Below are positions 45,362-54,977 of a DNA stretch of 64,000 bases, piece by piece. The translations under genes were made by a program, and so were the position numbers. The DNA comes from Gari tellinella (taxonomy: Eukaryota; Mollusca; Bivalvia; Cardiida; Psammobiidae), in the NCBI GenBank assembly GCA_922989275.2, contig OV277869.1:44934189-44998188 (forward strand), in the 5' to 3' direction. Numbering within the stretch: the first letter of the stretch is position 1; each line of letters starts with the position of its first letter. The notes beneath the pieces were generated by a model that was not told the origin of the DNA, searched no databases, and was given only the letters and a program-made list of their open reading frames with translations.

Positions 45362-45565
45362 CAGGGCTCAAGATAAAAGAGAGTTACCAGTTACTTCCAG
45401 TGTTTTCTGTTTAATAAAGGTATCTCCTGTCCACCAAACCCTATGTTGTTACTACTGATTAAAATAGTTGCTGTGCGAGGATTCTAATGAGTGGTCATAG
45501 CATCGTGTTTGATGACAAAAGGGTTTTAGTGTTTGAAACACTTAGGACTGTTATCTTGGGTCCGT
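45362..45565. mobile_element. Diverged family D MITE
   Basis: The left end 'cagggctcaagataaaagag' and the hairpin remnants 'gttactactgattaaaatag' and 'gattctaatgagtggtcat' identify the family. The right end 'ggactgttatcttgggtcc' joins the next MITE. Confidence 0.55.
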
Positions 45566-45794
45566 CTTATGAAACATTGTAGGACAAATATTGTAGTAAG
45601 TCAGATTCTAAAATCCTCAATTATTATTTATTTCTCTAAATAATCCTGTCTAGTGACATTTCTTGGGAATCGTCTTGAAAAGACGATTCCAAAGAGATGT
45701 CACAAGACAGGATAAGATGGAGAAATAAGAAATTAGATGTATCTCTAAGATTTTACTTTTGACGGTTTTTGTCGTACAACATTTCTGGAGCTCT
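45566..45794. mobile_element. Family I palindromic MITE, first copy
   Basis: The core 'gggaatcgtcttgaaaagac' and 'gattccaaagagatgtcaca' match the second copy at 45,795. The left terminus is decayed ('tccgtcttatgaaacattg'). Confidence 0.6.
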
Positions 45795-46036
45795 GGGGCC
45801 CGTTCCATAAAACTTCATACGACAAATTTTGTTGGAAGTCAGATTACAAAAGTCTCAATTAATATTTATTTCTCCATCTAATCCTGTCTTGTGACATCTT
45901 TTTGGAATCGTCTTGAAAAGACTATTCCAAAGAGATGTCACAAGACAGGATTAGATAGAGAAATCAGAAATTAAATGTATTTTTAAGTTTTGACTTATGA
46001 TCGATGTTTACGTACGAAGTTTATGAAACGGGCCCC
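45795..46036. mobile_element. Family I palindromic MITE (GGGGCCCGTT termini)
   Basis: The left end GGGGCCCGTTCCATAAAAC is mirrored by 'gtttatgaaacgggcccc'. The inner arms are 'atctaatcctgtcttgtgac' and 'gtcacaagacaggattagat', with a further 'gtcttgaaaagac' centre. Half of this element also forms part of the spacer in the 54.9-59.8 kb array. Confidence 0.75.
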
Positions 46037-46476
46037 TGGTAGATGTAGACATAGTATGGTACTAGACATTGCATTAGATTTTACTCAAATGTGATAAAGA
46101 AAACTTTGATTGTCGGATAGACAAGTGTCAGTCTAAAGTTAGAAAAAAATATAGCAGAAAATTCCTGTGGAAGCTTCCTGCTTTCTTTCTATCATGCTTT
46201 AAGCAACCACCTGTTTTAAACATGAAAGTAAGCTTTTTTATGTGGTTGTAATACTGAGTTTTACAACAACATAGCTTGTCTTTGATATTTTTGATATTTT
46301 ATTTTCTCCTGTAAAGCAGTGTTCAATTCAGCTTGACAACACTAGGGAACATTTTGACCCTTAGCTCTAGAAGTTTGGGGAGATTCATGACATGTTGAGG
46401 GTTATCAAAAAGTACTTGTCAAAATACAATAGTTTGAAATTTGACTGCTATCAAACATCAACACTCGCCATATGTA
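46037..46476. other. AT-rich stretch with a short family B-like piece
   Basis: 'ttcctgctttctttctatca' and 'tgctttaagcaaccacctgt' near 46,170-46,215 look like a family B fragment. Nothing else was recognised. Confidence 0.4.
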
Positions 46477-47675
46477 TACTCACCCAAAAAAAGAAACCTT
46501 ACACTTTATAAATTTAGATAAATTTTAAATCAAAGCACAACATACATATTTTCGTGTTACAGTATATTGGTTTATCGTTACATAACACATGTGTAAAATA
46601 ATAACCGTGTGCTACTTGCTAAAATCCGTCAAAACCACATTACCTTGTTTTGCACGTGGACCACTTGCAGGGCACTTCCGAACAGAAAGCGTATCAACTA
46701 AAGTATCACAATTTAGCTTAGGTACACAGAAACAAAAATCACAACACAAAAGTAAAAATAAATAATGCCTATGCTTTCAAGAGCAGAGAGAAACAGAACA
46801 TTTTGGAATTTACAGGCTAAGGTGTCTTCATTTGACGTCACTCGGACGTCTAACTGCAGTAGGAACGTAAATTTCAAATTCCCGAAACATTTGGACATAC
46901 TGGCACGATGTTTGAGCGTCCAAAGTCAGGTAGACCAAAAGCAACTATCCAACGGCACGTGCATGCTATTGTCTTACGTCAATTACGTAATACATTTACA
47001 ACAGGGACTCTGACTATGCGCTACTTTAACGTCAGTCCACAGACTGCGCAATATGTTTCGGGCACAGAATCGCCCTATCAGAGCCCGACGTCCATTTACT
47101 GGAAGTGTTATGGCATAACGTAACTGATGTGAACGGCTGCAATTCGCGCGTAGACAGCGTCACTGGTGTCGCCGAGAATAGAATTCCATACTTGTTACGG
47201 ATGAGTCGAGGTACAATCTCAGTTTTAGCAACGTTTTGGACACAATAACAGCCTTAACAATGACGGCGACTTCGCGAATGCCCTCACGACGGAATGGAAC
47301 AACGTGTTTAATCAATTGATCAAGCGCTACGTTAACTCGATGAGAAAGCATAAACTGGCACTCACACGGGCTAGAGATAGTGTTTAGCGTTATTAAGGCC
47401 CACAGGGAAATTACACAATGCGCAGACGTTTGACTAATGTGACAGCAAATGACAAGCTTGCACATACCCACATATACTGACATTTTCGTTTTGCACCCCT
47501 ACCATATTAACTGACGTCTAAATCACTCATTACGTATGCAAGAAAGCTCAAAACTCACAGACATGTTCCAAACACATCCAAGTGACGTTTACAGCTTCAA
47601 AACATATAACACGGCCATCCATTTCCAAGAAAATAGGCCCACTATGAAGTTTAAGGTTTCTTTTTTGGGTGAGTA
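46477..47675 (+). mobile_element. Tc1/mariner-type transposon, internally deleted
   Basis: The inverted ends are TACTCACCCAAAAAAAGAAA and, inverted on the right, TACTCACCCAAAAAAGAAAC, each next to TA (46,475-46,476 and 47,676-47,677), as expected for Tc1/mariner. The 1,199-bp element carries a broken transposase on the plus strand. Confidence 0.85.
46905..47396 (+). pseudogene. Tc1-like transposase remnant
   Basis: Pieces of a Tc1-type DDE transposase appear in shifting frames. RPKSGRPKATIQRH and VLRQLRNTF come from the second helix-turn-helix of the DNA-binding region. A RARRPF stretch follows in another frame. LVTDESRYNLSF at about 47,189-47,235 holds the second-aspartate motif of the catalytic core. 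ALTTEWNNVFNQLIKRYV at 47,280 on to a TAG at 47,394-47,396 is the usual C-terminal helix region. The segment between the last two, with the third acidic residue, is missing, about 130 codons short of a normal enzyme. Stops and frameshifts occur as well, so it is inactive. Confidence 0.8.
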
Positions 47676-47677
47676 TA

Positions 47678-48109
47678 CATTAAATGTAAATTAGTACAAC
47701 TAGTTGTAAACAGATTTTGATTTCCCAGTGCGTATGTATAAAGAACATCGTATTTAAGTCAAGCTTTATATCCCTTGTTTGCCATCTAAGAGCTAAGAAA
47801 TTTTCGTTAAGATTTTATTTTTGAAGTCTTCATTAGGTTTTTTTCATGCTGTTCAGCACATATGGTAGACGGAAGGGTTAATTTCAGAATCATGTGTTTT
47901 AGGGTATCGTTTTGGCTGATTTTGACAAGAAAAAGTCTAAAATCTGTGCATTTTTTCTATGCAGACAACTTTCTATTTACTTAAATTAAATTGCTAGCTG
48001 GTTTACATAAAAGAAATATCCAGGAACATGTACGTAATACTTATTTGATTCACAGACTATGATGAGTATCTGTAAAAGACTGTCTACAGTGAAATAAACA
48101 CTTGACAAG
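47678..48109. other. No recognised feature
   Basis: The interval between the Tc1-like element and the next hairpin shows no gene or clear repeat. Confidence 0.4.
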
Positions 48110-48360
48110 TACAAAATACTCAATTTCTGGTACCAGTCAACGCTTATATAATTTCTTAGAACAAAGATATATTAAATACTGTTTTTTATTTTCAGTTTAA
48201 GGCACATTATCAACTTAAGCTATCATGGATATTTTGAATCATTTCCTTCAAGAATAACATTAAAAAAAACCACAAATTTTAGAGACGAACAAAAAATTGC
48301 TGGACAAAAAAACCAAGCTCATATAAGCGTTGACTGGTACCAGAAATTGAGTATTTTGTA
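48110..48360. mobile_element. 251-bp MITE with near-perfect 40-bp inverted ends
   Basis: The left end 'tacaaaatactcaatttctg' plus 'gtaccagtcaacgcttatat' is repeated inverted as 'atataagcgttgactggtac' plus 'cagaaattgagtattttgta'. The centre is AT-rich without an ORF. No clear target duplication is seen. Confidence 0.75.
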
Positions 48361-48404
48361 GACTTTCTGTCAAAACACTTCGCTGTTGGCCATCTTGTTA
48401 TACA

Positions 48405-48908
48405 GTTAAGTCACAGTTTCACTTCTGAAAAAAGTCTTCATACTTTCTTTTGTTTCAACTCTTGAAATAGGCTCTTGCTGGAGAGCACACATTTTCTTCC
48501 AATGCCCCCATTTGAGATCCAAGGCTTCTTGCATTTGCTTTTCCACAGCATGCTTCCCAACTAAACTTTGTACATTTTGGTAGTACAATTGTTTCCCGTG
48601 TTTGGTATTAATTGTTTTCAGTTTCTTTAAGTTCAATTTTACTCTTGCAACAATTTTGGCATTTGTTTCATGTCTTACTTTGTTTGGCATCTGTGTCATG
48701 AACAGATTTTGGGCTTTGAGTGTCATTTGCTTCGCTGCCTTCTCATTTCTCTCTCTTTCATTGTCAAATGTTTGCCTTTTTTAGCATGATATTTTTGTTT
48801 TATTTTCAGATTTTCTACTTTCCTTTGTTCATGTGTCAATTTAGACCTCAGGCATGTTTGAGTGATCTCCACAGTATTCATTTGAAAAAAATATCTAAGG
48901 AACTGCAA
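48405..48908 (-). CDS. Unrecognised basic ORF remnant next to gag-like sequence
   Basis: Two abutting minus-strand frames (48,723-48,908 and 48,406-48,726) read as one lysine-rich sequence after a frame change. Features are QRKVENLKIKQKYHAKKG, MKEREMRRQRSK, KIVARVKLNLKKL, and a Trp-bearing LDLKWGHWKKM. The composition is protein-like with many charged residues. No family was recognised. It follows the zinc-knuckle region where a protease would be expected in a Ty3/gypsy element, but no protease motif is present. It may belong to a different inserted element or a host exon. Confidence 0.3.
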
Positions 48909-48929
48909 ATGAGTTTTGTTCTTTGCACA

Positions 48930-49727
48930 GGTGCTGATTTAACTGTCCTACATTTAATAGCGAAGTGTCCCCTGTTTTGACACTTACGACATTTTGCAAT
49001 CATAGCTGGGCAAGCACTCCAAGCAGTGTCTTTTGATCTGTGACCTTTCCTCCCACATTGAAGCATTCTATCCACTCCTGACTGTACTGCTTCCTTTGCC
49101 GACCTTGAATTCTGAGCGTGTTTTCACTGTAACATGAACTATCCGCTTTTGTGTCACCTTCCATTTTCTGAGCACTGTACTGCGCTCTCTTGTATGTCGT
49201 GGCATGTTCCAGAACTCTTTCTAAAATAAGATCTTTCTCGAACATAAACTTCCTTCTCAATGTAGTTGAGCAGCATTTTTCAACTATCTGATCTCTGATC
49301 AGATCGTTCACGCCTGTAAATTCACAGGACATCGACATTTTCTTGAGCCTACATTTTAGTTGTATAGTCTTACACAGATTCTTTCGGATTTTGAGTTTTA
49401 GAGTTAAACTTACAAGTGTTTCTCAAATGAGGTGTTCTTTTTCAGTTTAAAAATCAATAGTTGTCTAACTTTGTGACTGCTGTATCATAATTGTTATCAG
49501 CACCAGTGTTGTCCAGGGTCTCAAATATGTCTTCCACCTCCTGGCCAACAAGGTGCAGTAGCAACGTTCTCTTTGTCACTTACGCCCGATCCCGTGACGA
49601 AATATTTGAATGATTTCATCCACTTGTCCAATCTGCATGTTAGACTGGAAGGATCACCATTGAGCTGAAATGGCTCAATACTCAGCAGTGCTTTTGCCAT
49701 TACAGAATTTAATCCAATTCGCACCAC
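48930..49727 (-). pseudogene. Retrotransposon gag-like remnant with zinc knuckles
   Basis: The minus strand, in several frames, shows gag features. A matrix/capsid-like start at 49,727-49,521 has PFQLNGDPSSLTCRLDKW and FKYFVTGSGV. A middle part at 49,338-49,050 has GVNDLIRDQIVEKC and LRRKFMFEKDLILERVLE. Zinc-knuckle remnants follow at about 49,060-48,950, including CRKCQNRGHFAIKC. Frameshifts separate the parts and no pol follows. This agrees with a Ty3/gypsy-type gag. It is inactive. The assignment rests on motif layout only. Confidence 0.65.
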
Positions 49728-49739
49728 CTTATTTAAATC

Positions 49740-49920
49740 AGTGGAATTTAATCCACATAGACTTTAATATCTCAAGTCTAGATCCTGATCCTAGTCGCCA
49801 AAGTTTCTGTGGTGTATACGAACAACGGAGGCAAAGTTCTGCTAACTATACATTTATTAATTACTTCTCATCTCTATAGCGGTCTACTGACTAGTCCCGG
49901 TGTCATATGGTACTGCACTG
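49740..49920 (-). repeat. Possible LTR end and leader of the gag-like element
   Basis: Upstream of the gag start on the minus strand, 'gttcgtatacaccacag' is followed by 'aaactttggcgactagga'. This resembles an LTR end (CA) followed by a primer-binding leader. No second LTR was found, so this is tentative. Confidence 0.3.
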
Positions 49921-50034
49921 CTGAGGTATAGTTTTAACTATGCTGTACATACATACATATATATTTAAAAGAAAGAAACTCAGAACGAGTAAATTAAGTA
50001 AAAAAAGTTGAAGACATTCACTGGATTTTTTAAA

Positions 50035-50092
50035 CTTTTATTTCCCAACGCGTTTCGTTTAATACTCATCAGGGGAATAAATACAATATGAT
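50035..50092 (-). ncRNA. Hammerhead-ribozyme-like motif of the Penelope-like element
   Basis: On the minus strand the core CTGATGA (50,072-50,066) is followed by nine bases that can form a 2-bp stem II (GT...AC), then GAAAC and GCGTT. Outer bases TTCCC and GGGAA pair as stem I, extending with mismatches through the A/T-rich sequence. The very short stem III around CGCG is what is reported for hammerheads in Penelope-like elements, which may act as dimers. Cleavage is inferred, not shown. Confidence 0.55.
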
Positions 50093-50217
50093 CATGGTAA
50101 CAACGTGATGACGTTAACATACTGTCTATGACGTCACGTCGTCATGACGTCATGAGGCTTTGTTTAATTTAAGAATGTAGTTTTTTACGAATTGGTTTAA
50201 CTCATGTCGTCATGACT

Positions 50218-51378
50218 TCATAAGGTTTTGTTTAATTTTGGATTGAAAATTTTTACGAAATATTTTTCTTTTATTAATCTAGCTGAAACATCGCTGTTAT
50301 GAAATTTGTAAAAAGGAAAAATAGAATATTTTGGATTAGTTAAACAACAATTGTCTAAATGTTCAGAAACGGGCAGTTGTCTTGTTGATGGGTCTCTGAT
50401 TTGTTGGTCGTGAACTGTCCGTCTATTTCTTAGTTTGTCACCCGTCTGTCCTAGATAAAACTCGTGGCAGCCGTTGCAGGTTAAAACATATAATACATTT
50501 TCAACTCTGCAATTCATTGATTCTTTTACATGAAATGTTTTGTTTTGGAGAGTTAAGCTTGACCCTTCTATTAAGTGCTTACAGAGTCCACATCTGGGCT
50601 CGTTGCACTTGGTGACCGACGGGGATGTTTTAGTTTCATTAAATTCGGATTTAATCAGTAGACGTTTCAAATTAGGTAGTTGTCGTTTGCATTTTACGAC
50701 TTTCGTTTCATTCAAAATTCTTTTCATTTTCTCATCCGATTTTAAAACATCCATGTTATTTCTAATGATACCGAATACCTCCTTGTGTTTGGGATTGTGC
50801 GTGGATATAAAGGGTGTTATGTTTGTGATGTTTTTGTCCTTGACTTTTAGCAACTGTGACCTGGGAATAGATAAGGCTTTCTTAATCCCTGTATGTATAA
50901 CCTGTATTGGGTACTTTCTTTCTTTTAGAGTATGAGATAATTCTCCCAAACGTTCAGATAGTAAAGTTTCATTCGAGATAATTGTGCATAACCTTCGAGC
51001 CAGAGAAAAGGGTATATTTGTTTTAGTATGCTTTGGGTGGCAGGAATTGAAATTGAGGTATTGTTTTGAATCTGTGATTTTATGAAATATATCCGTTGAA
51101 ATTGATTTTCCTGATTTAAGGACTAGTACGTCAAGGAAAGGTAAATGATCTGAACTTTTTGATGATGTAAATTTCATATCTGGGTGTAAGGAGTTGAGAA
51201 CGTTTTCAAAGTAGTCTAAATCTTTATGCGAAAATGGCCAAATAGAAAAACAATCATCCAGAAATCTTTTCCAATTATCGATTATAAATTGCCCAAACTG
51301 TTCACCTCTTTCCTTTCTAATTTTTTCATACATTTGTTCTTCCAAATACCCATAACCCATTAAGCCATACTGACTCAT
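50218..51378 (-). pseudogene. Penelope-like RT C-terminal half and GIY-YIG endonuclease
   Basis: The 386-residue frame holds the end of the RT and the endonuclease. FLDDCFSIW (about residue 40) is the catalytic DD motif of the Penelope RT. Then FLDVLVLK and a thumb region follow. A small Cys/His cluster C-N-E-P-R-C-G-L-C-K-H (about residue 270) precedes the GIY-YIG domain. There the two motifs appear as LYVLTCNGC and FYLGQTG, followed by LRNRRTVH with the usual Arg. The metal-binding Glu region is less clear. The first few residues of the frame come from an inserted MITE, so the natural upstream part is the 51,708-52,660 frame. Family: Penelope-like, possibly the Neptune branch, judged from the Cys cluster. 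Confidence 0.85.
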
Positions 51379-51489
51379 TTTGACTCATTGCGCAATAGCC
51401 TCATACTAACTCATTTTGACTCACTTTAATCAACTAGCATGCATTGAGGTGAGCACTGATAATTGTTAATCGCTTATGAGTTAATGGGT
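51355..51489. mobile_element. 135-bp TA-flanked MITE inside the Penelope-like RT
   Basis: The inverted ends ACCCATTAA and TTAATGGGT stand next to TA on both sides (51,353-51,354 and 51,490-51,491). It separates KVAPTYATLV from the GYLEEQM segment, which adjoin in related elements. 'gactcattttgactca' repeats inside. Confidence 0.65.
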
Positions 51490-51496
51490 TAAACTA

Positions 51497-52665
51497 GCGT
51501 TGCATATGTGGGGGCAACTTTCGTTCCCATGGCAGTCCCCTTTGTCTGGTTAAAAAATGAACCATTGAATGAAAAATTATTGTTTTCCAAAATTATTTTT
51601 AGACCTTCTAAAATAAATTTCTTAGAGAAACGGTTTGTTATTAACTCCGAATGTTTGTCCAACCAAAACTCTATCGCCTGAAGACCTAGACTGTGTGGAA
51701 TATTTGTTTATAAACTTACAACATCAAATGAAATTAAAAGAGTATGTTCTGGAACAGTTTTAGGAAGAAAATTTAGAAAGTCAATATCATCTCTTAAATA
51801 GCTCTTTACGTTTTTCAAAAATGGTTTTAGTAAAATGTCCAAAAGGCAACTTAAATGACTAGTTTCACAATTGGGGCCTGCAACAATGGGTCTGAAAGTT
51901 AAGTCCTCCGGATCGAGAATTTCTACACATTCAGCATTTTTGTTAACTTTACACGAATCCTGAATTATTTTGCTTTTGTGAATTTTTGGTAAGCCATAAA
52001 ATGTACTAGTCCTGCAATCAAAATTTAGTAAAAAATCCTTTTCCTTGTTAGTTAGATTTCCATTGTTCTTTAAAAGCTGTTTTATTTTCAAAAATATTTC
52101 TTTTCTATTGTTTTCTAGAATAGGTGAATAAAAAGCTTCATTCTTCAACATGCCTAAAATTTTTTGTTTATAAAATGTTTTATTCATCAATACAATTCCT
52201 CCACCCTTATCTGCTTCTTTGATAATAATAGAATTGTCTTCAGATAATGACTTCACAGCTTTTCTCTGCTCTTTGGTTATGTTATGTTTAATGTGATCAT
52301 TTTCATTTTGTTTAGGGAAAGTGTCGCACATAGTTTTTGTTAAAGATATGTACTTATCAAGTTGTTCATTACGTCCAATCTCTGGTGTAAAGTAAGATTT
52401 GTTTCTGACAAGAGAGGTATCGGTATCTTCCTGACCATCAAAATATTCTTTTAATCTAAGTTTTCTAAAGAAATCTTTTAAATCTTCTTCAATTTCACCA
52501 CAATTACGTTTCTCAGGTGTAGGTGTAAATTTGAGACCCATCAATAAGACACTTTTTTCGATATCGTTAAGTTTTCTGCTGGAAAGATTATAAATTTTGG
52601 TAAAAGTTTTCGTTGATGTTTCAGCTAGATTATCTTTTTCTACATTTGGCAGTGAAAGTTGTGGT
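51497..52665 (-). pseudogene. Penelope-like RT N-terminal half
   Basis: The frame runs from the end of ORF1 in a -1 register. It contains IYNLSSRKLNDIE, then GLKFTPTP, ADKGGGIVLM, FYGLPKIHK and RPIVAGPN, in the order typical of Penelope-like RTs. SFDVVSL with the first catalytic Asp follows, then a TAA at 51,708-51,710 where related proteins have Tyr. Beyond the stop the same frame continues with TNIPHSLGLQAIEFW and KGTAMGTKVAPTYA up to the MITE insertion. Apart from these two lesions the frame is open, so inactivation is recent. Confidence 0.8.
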
Positions 52666-53509
52666 CTGCCTGCTGAAAATAATCTGCAGGCTCAACCACC
52701 GTTTCCCTTTCTTCTTCAATGGAGTTATTAGACTGGTTATTCCATCGTCTATCCTGTCGGTACCTTCCACTGCCTTGCTGGTATCCTTGGCCTGGTCGTC
52801 TTCCCTTGTGATAAAAATTATTTCCTTGCCAATTTCTGTTTTCATTATTTCGTCTAACATTTTGTGGAGGTTTTCGATTTTGTTGATACCTTTGGTGTGG
52901 TTGGTTCTCCAATTTTTTGAGAATTTGTTCCAGAAGCCCTTCCACTTGGTTTGAACTTGGAGGCGTAGCTTTTACTACCGAAGCATACGATGGCCTTTGT
53001 TGATACTGTTGCCGTTGTTGGTTAAATTTATTTCTTTGGTAGTTGTCGTTCTGCTGCACTCTGTGGTTAATTGGTATTTGGTGATTTTTCTGGTTGTTTT
53101 GATTTCCTCGTTTGAAAAACGGACTTTTATTTTCGTACTCTTTGATAAAATCTTCCTCATATTTTTTCAACCATTTTTCGTTATTTTGCCAGCGTTTCTG
53201 TGATATTTCTTCATTGCGTTTTGTGTCCTGGACCCAATATTTAATTACTATATCACTGACTTGACCACTGCACTTACTCTTAATGATATCTATCATTTCT
53301 TGGTCAAGCCGTTTAAAGCGCTCTATACAAGATTCCACCCGTAGGCGTTCCATTTCCATCTCCATCTTAAAATCTTGAGCTACTGCTCTTTCCCTTAACT
53401 GACGCTGACCATCTATTTCATTATTAATTTCAAATTTTTGAAATTTTCTAGGAATGATGATAGGGGACCCCTCTCCTTTCGTCCAATTTTCATGGAAGGT
53501 GATATTCAT
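52640..53509 (-). CDS. ORF1 of the Penelope-like element: basic Q/N-rich protein
   Basis: This is an open frame of 289 residues. The N-terminal third is charged and helical (RLRVESCIERFKRLDQEM; KWLKKYEEDFIKEYENK). The rest is rich in Gln, Asn and Arg (NQQRQQYQQRPSYASVV, RYQQNRKPPQNVRRNN, YRQDRRWNNQ), with RG-type spacing that suggests RNA binding. It ends at TAG 52,640-52,642 and overlaps the RT frame, which is -1 relative to it. The chosen ATG is close to the probable truncation point at 53,512, so the true start may be lost. I know no enzymatic domain for it. A role as nucleocapsid-like or RNP protein is inference. Confidence 0.6.
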   Translation of the reverse strand: MNITFHENWTKGEGSPIIIPRKFQKFEINNEIDGQRQLRERAVAQDFKMEMEMERLRVESCIERFKRLDQEMIDIIKSKCSGQVSDIVIKYWVQDTKRNEEISQKRWQNNEKWLKKYEEDFIKEYENKSPFFKRGNQNNQKNHQIPINHRVQQNDNYQRNKFNQQRQQYQQRPSYASVVKATPPSSNQVEGLLEQILKKLENQPHQRYQQNRKPPQNVRRNNENRNWQGNNFYHKGRRPGQGYQQGSGRYRQDRRWNNQSNNSIEEERETVVEPADYFQQADHNFHCQM

Positions 53510-53514
53510 ATATA

Positions 53515-53630
53515 TATAAACAAAGGGGATTGTGGTGAGAGAGAGATAAAGAGAGAGAGAGAGAGGAAGAGAAAAAAAGAGACAGACAGAGAAAAAATTA
53601 AATAGAATGGGGATCGGGACAGAGAGAGAA
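53515..53630. repeat. GA-rich microsatellite
   Basis: A GAGAGAGA/GACAGA tract with A-runs covers about 110 bp between the Penelope-like element and the exon fragments. The minus strand reads as a Ser/Leu/Phe-rich tail on the neighbouring ORF. Confidence 0.75.
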
Positions 53631-53631
53631 A

Positions 53632-54021
53632 GAAATTACCTGTTCCCAATGGTATAACTATGCCATGTACTCTGTTTATATATTCTGTTTGCTTGAGGTT
53701 CAAGCTCCTTTCCTTTTTTTTCCTGTTTGTATCAACATGACTGCTTACAATCTGTGGGATCTCACAAAATTTCCTCCTCCTTCTTTTCAGGTTTGTGTCG
53801 TTAAAATGCCTAAAGTGTTCACTGCAAATTGTGTACTTACTATGTGGGTCACATAAACATGAAAGTAGTCCACATTCAGATAAAACCGACACATATTCCT
53901 CATCAGTTACAACATTTGTATCAATATAATCCACAGAACAAACAATCTCCGAGGCTTTTGAAATAAATTTACACTCCATTGGAAAACAGTAGCGTTTATA
54001 GAATGTAAAGATTGTAATCAT
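53632..54021 (-). pseudogene. Exon-like Cys/His-rich coding segment, unknown gene
   Basis: The minus-strand frame contains CKFISKASEIVCSVDYID, EYVSVLSECGLLSCLC, then KYTICSEHF and KRRRRKFCEIPQIVSSH, and ends near PLGTG at a donor-like CAG|GTAATTTC (about 53,636). The cysteines and the HF pair suggest a zinc-binding module, loosely like those in transposase- or THAP-type proteins, but no family is recognised. The remaining ORF beyond the donor is microsatellite translation. It may be an exon of the same gene as the segments at 54.0-54.8 kb. Confidence 0.4.
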
Positions 54022-54025
54022 TGTA

Positions 54026-54830
54026 CTATAAAGAGTTCGTCTGCAAAATTACGATTTTGAAGTTGGAGCCATTTGTAAACAAAATATGTCTATCTCCAAT
54101 TAGGAGAGTGAAACCATCAACTCTACTATTAACACTGACAGACTGAGGCCCTGGGTAATGTCTTACACAAGACCCAATTAAAGCAGAAAGTCTCTGCTTC
54201 ACTGTTATGGAAAAAAAATCACAGATGTACAGTTTCGCCAGTTTGTGCATTCTAAAGAATATGACTACATACAGAATTTATATAAGAGTACATAATTTAT
54301 ATAAGAATACATAAATATGATTTTCCAATTCTCTAATAATTTTATAATTGTGTCATAAATACTGAGAAATCCAAGAACTTTCATTTTGCCTCTTTGTTTG
54401 ATATTAGACAGCTTCTTCTTCAGCTGTGGCACCCTCTTTGGAACCATGGCTACACTAAAAGAATAATAAAAACACTCTGTTAAAATAAAAAAAAAGAGAG
54501 AAAAGAACTAACACATGTAGTAGCTGAGCATGGTTTTTGAAATTGGTCAGCTCAATGTTCATTCTATATCTCATTGATCTAACGAATGTAAGGATCGACA
54601 ATAATTGTCCAGGTTATTGTCACAAGACATGGACGATTAGTTTCTGTGAAAAGACCTGCAAACATATTCTTAAGTCTAGCCTTAGTAGCAACTGGTGGTC
54701 TGTCCCTTCTTTCTCCCTAGCTTGTATCATGTGCCTCTTGTTGGATGTGATGTGTTCCATTTCATTTTTTGGCACTGAAACTTTGCCTCAGTGGGTTCCA
54801 TGCATGTGAGCAGCATTTGAAATTAAAAAA
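54026..54830 (-). pseudogene. Exon-like fragments of an unrecognised gene
   Basis: Three exon-like pieces lie in minus-strand order. About 54,700-54,590 reads KARLKNMF, AGLFTETNRPC and TITWTIIVDPYIR, then a stop. About 54,454-54,370, after an acceptor 'ttattattcttttag', reads VAMVP, QLKKKLSNIKQRGKMKVL. About 54,211-54,026, after an acceptor 'ttttttttccataacag', reads KQRLSALIGSCVRHYPGP and DGFTLLIGDRHILF. All but the last recur at 61.85-62.42 kb, where one stop differs (W in place of the stop after YIR). The products are unknown to me. Confidence 0.4.
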
Positions 54831-54977
54831 AAAAAAACAAGCAAGAAATATATGCTTCTTCGGGTTGTTGGTGCTAAAACACCTTCTAACAAAGCCCCTC
54901 ATTTGTCTCTATTTCTCAACCATGGGAACGAGACATCCTACGTCAGATTTGCAGCCAGCTTAAAAAAAATCATAGAT

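Larger units (their letters stand above)
50035..53512 (-). mobile_element. Penelope-like retroelement (ORF1 + RT + GIY-YIG), inactivated
   Basis: The element reads on the minus strand: ORF1 (53,509-52,640), the RT/endonuclease frame (about 52,660-50,218), a 3' region with GACGTCATGACG-type direct repeats, and a hammerhead-like motif at about 50,035-50,090. The 5' side stops at a GA microsatellite at about 53,515 and is probably truncated. One nonsense codon and one inserted MITE break the RT. Confidence 0.85.

Noticed and set aside
50540..50935. 131-residue plus-strand ORF
   Set aside because: It is antisense to the Penelope-like RT/endonuclease, which has clear motifs.
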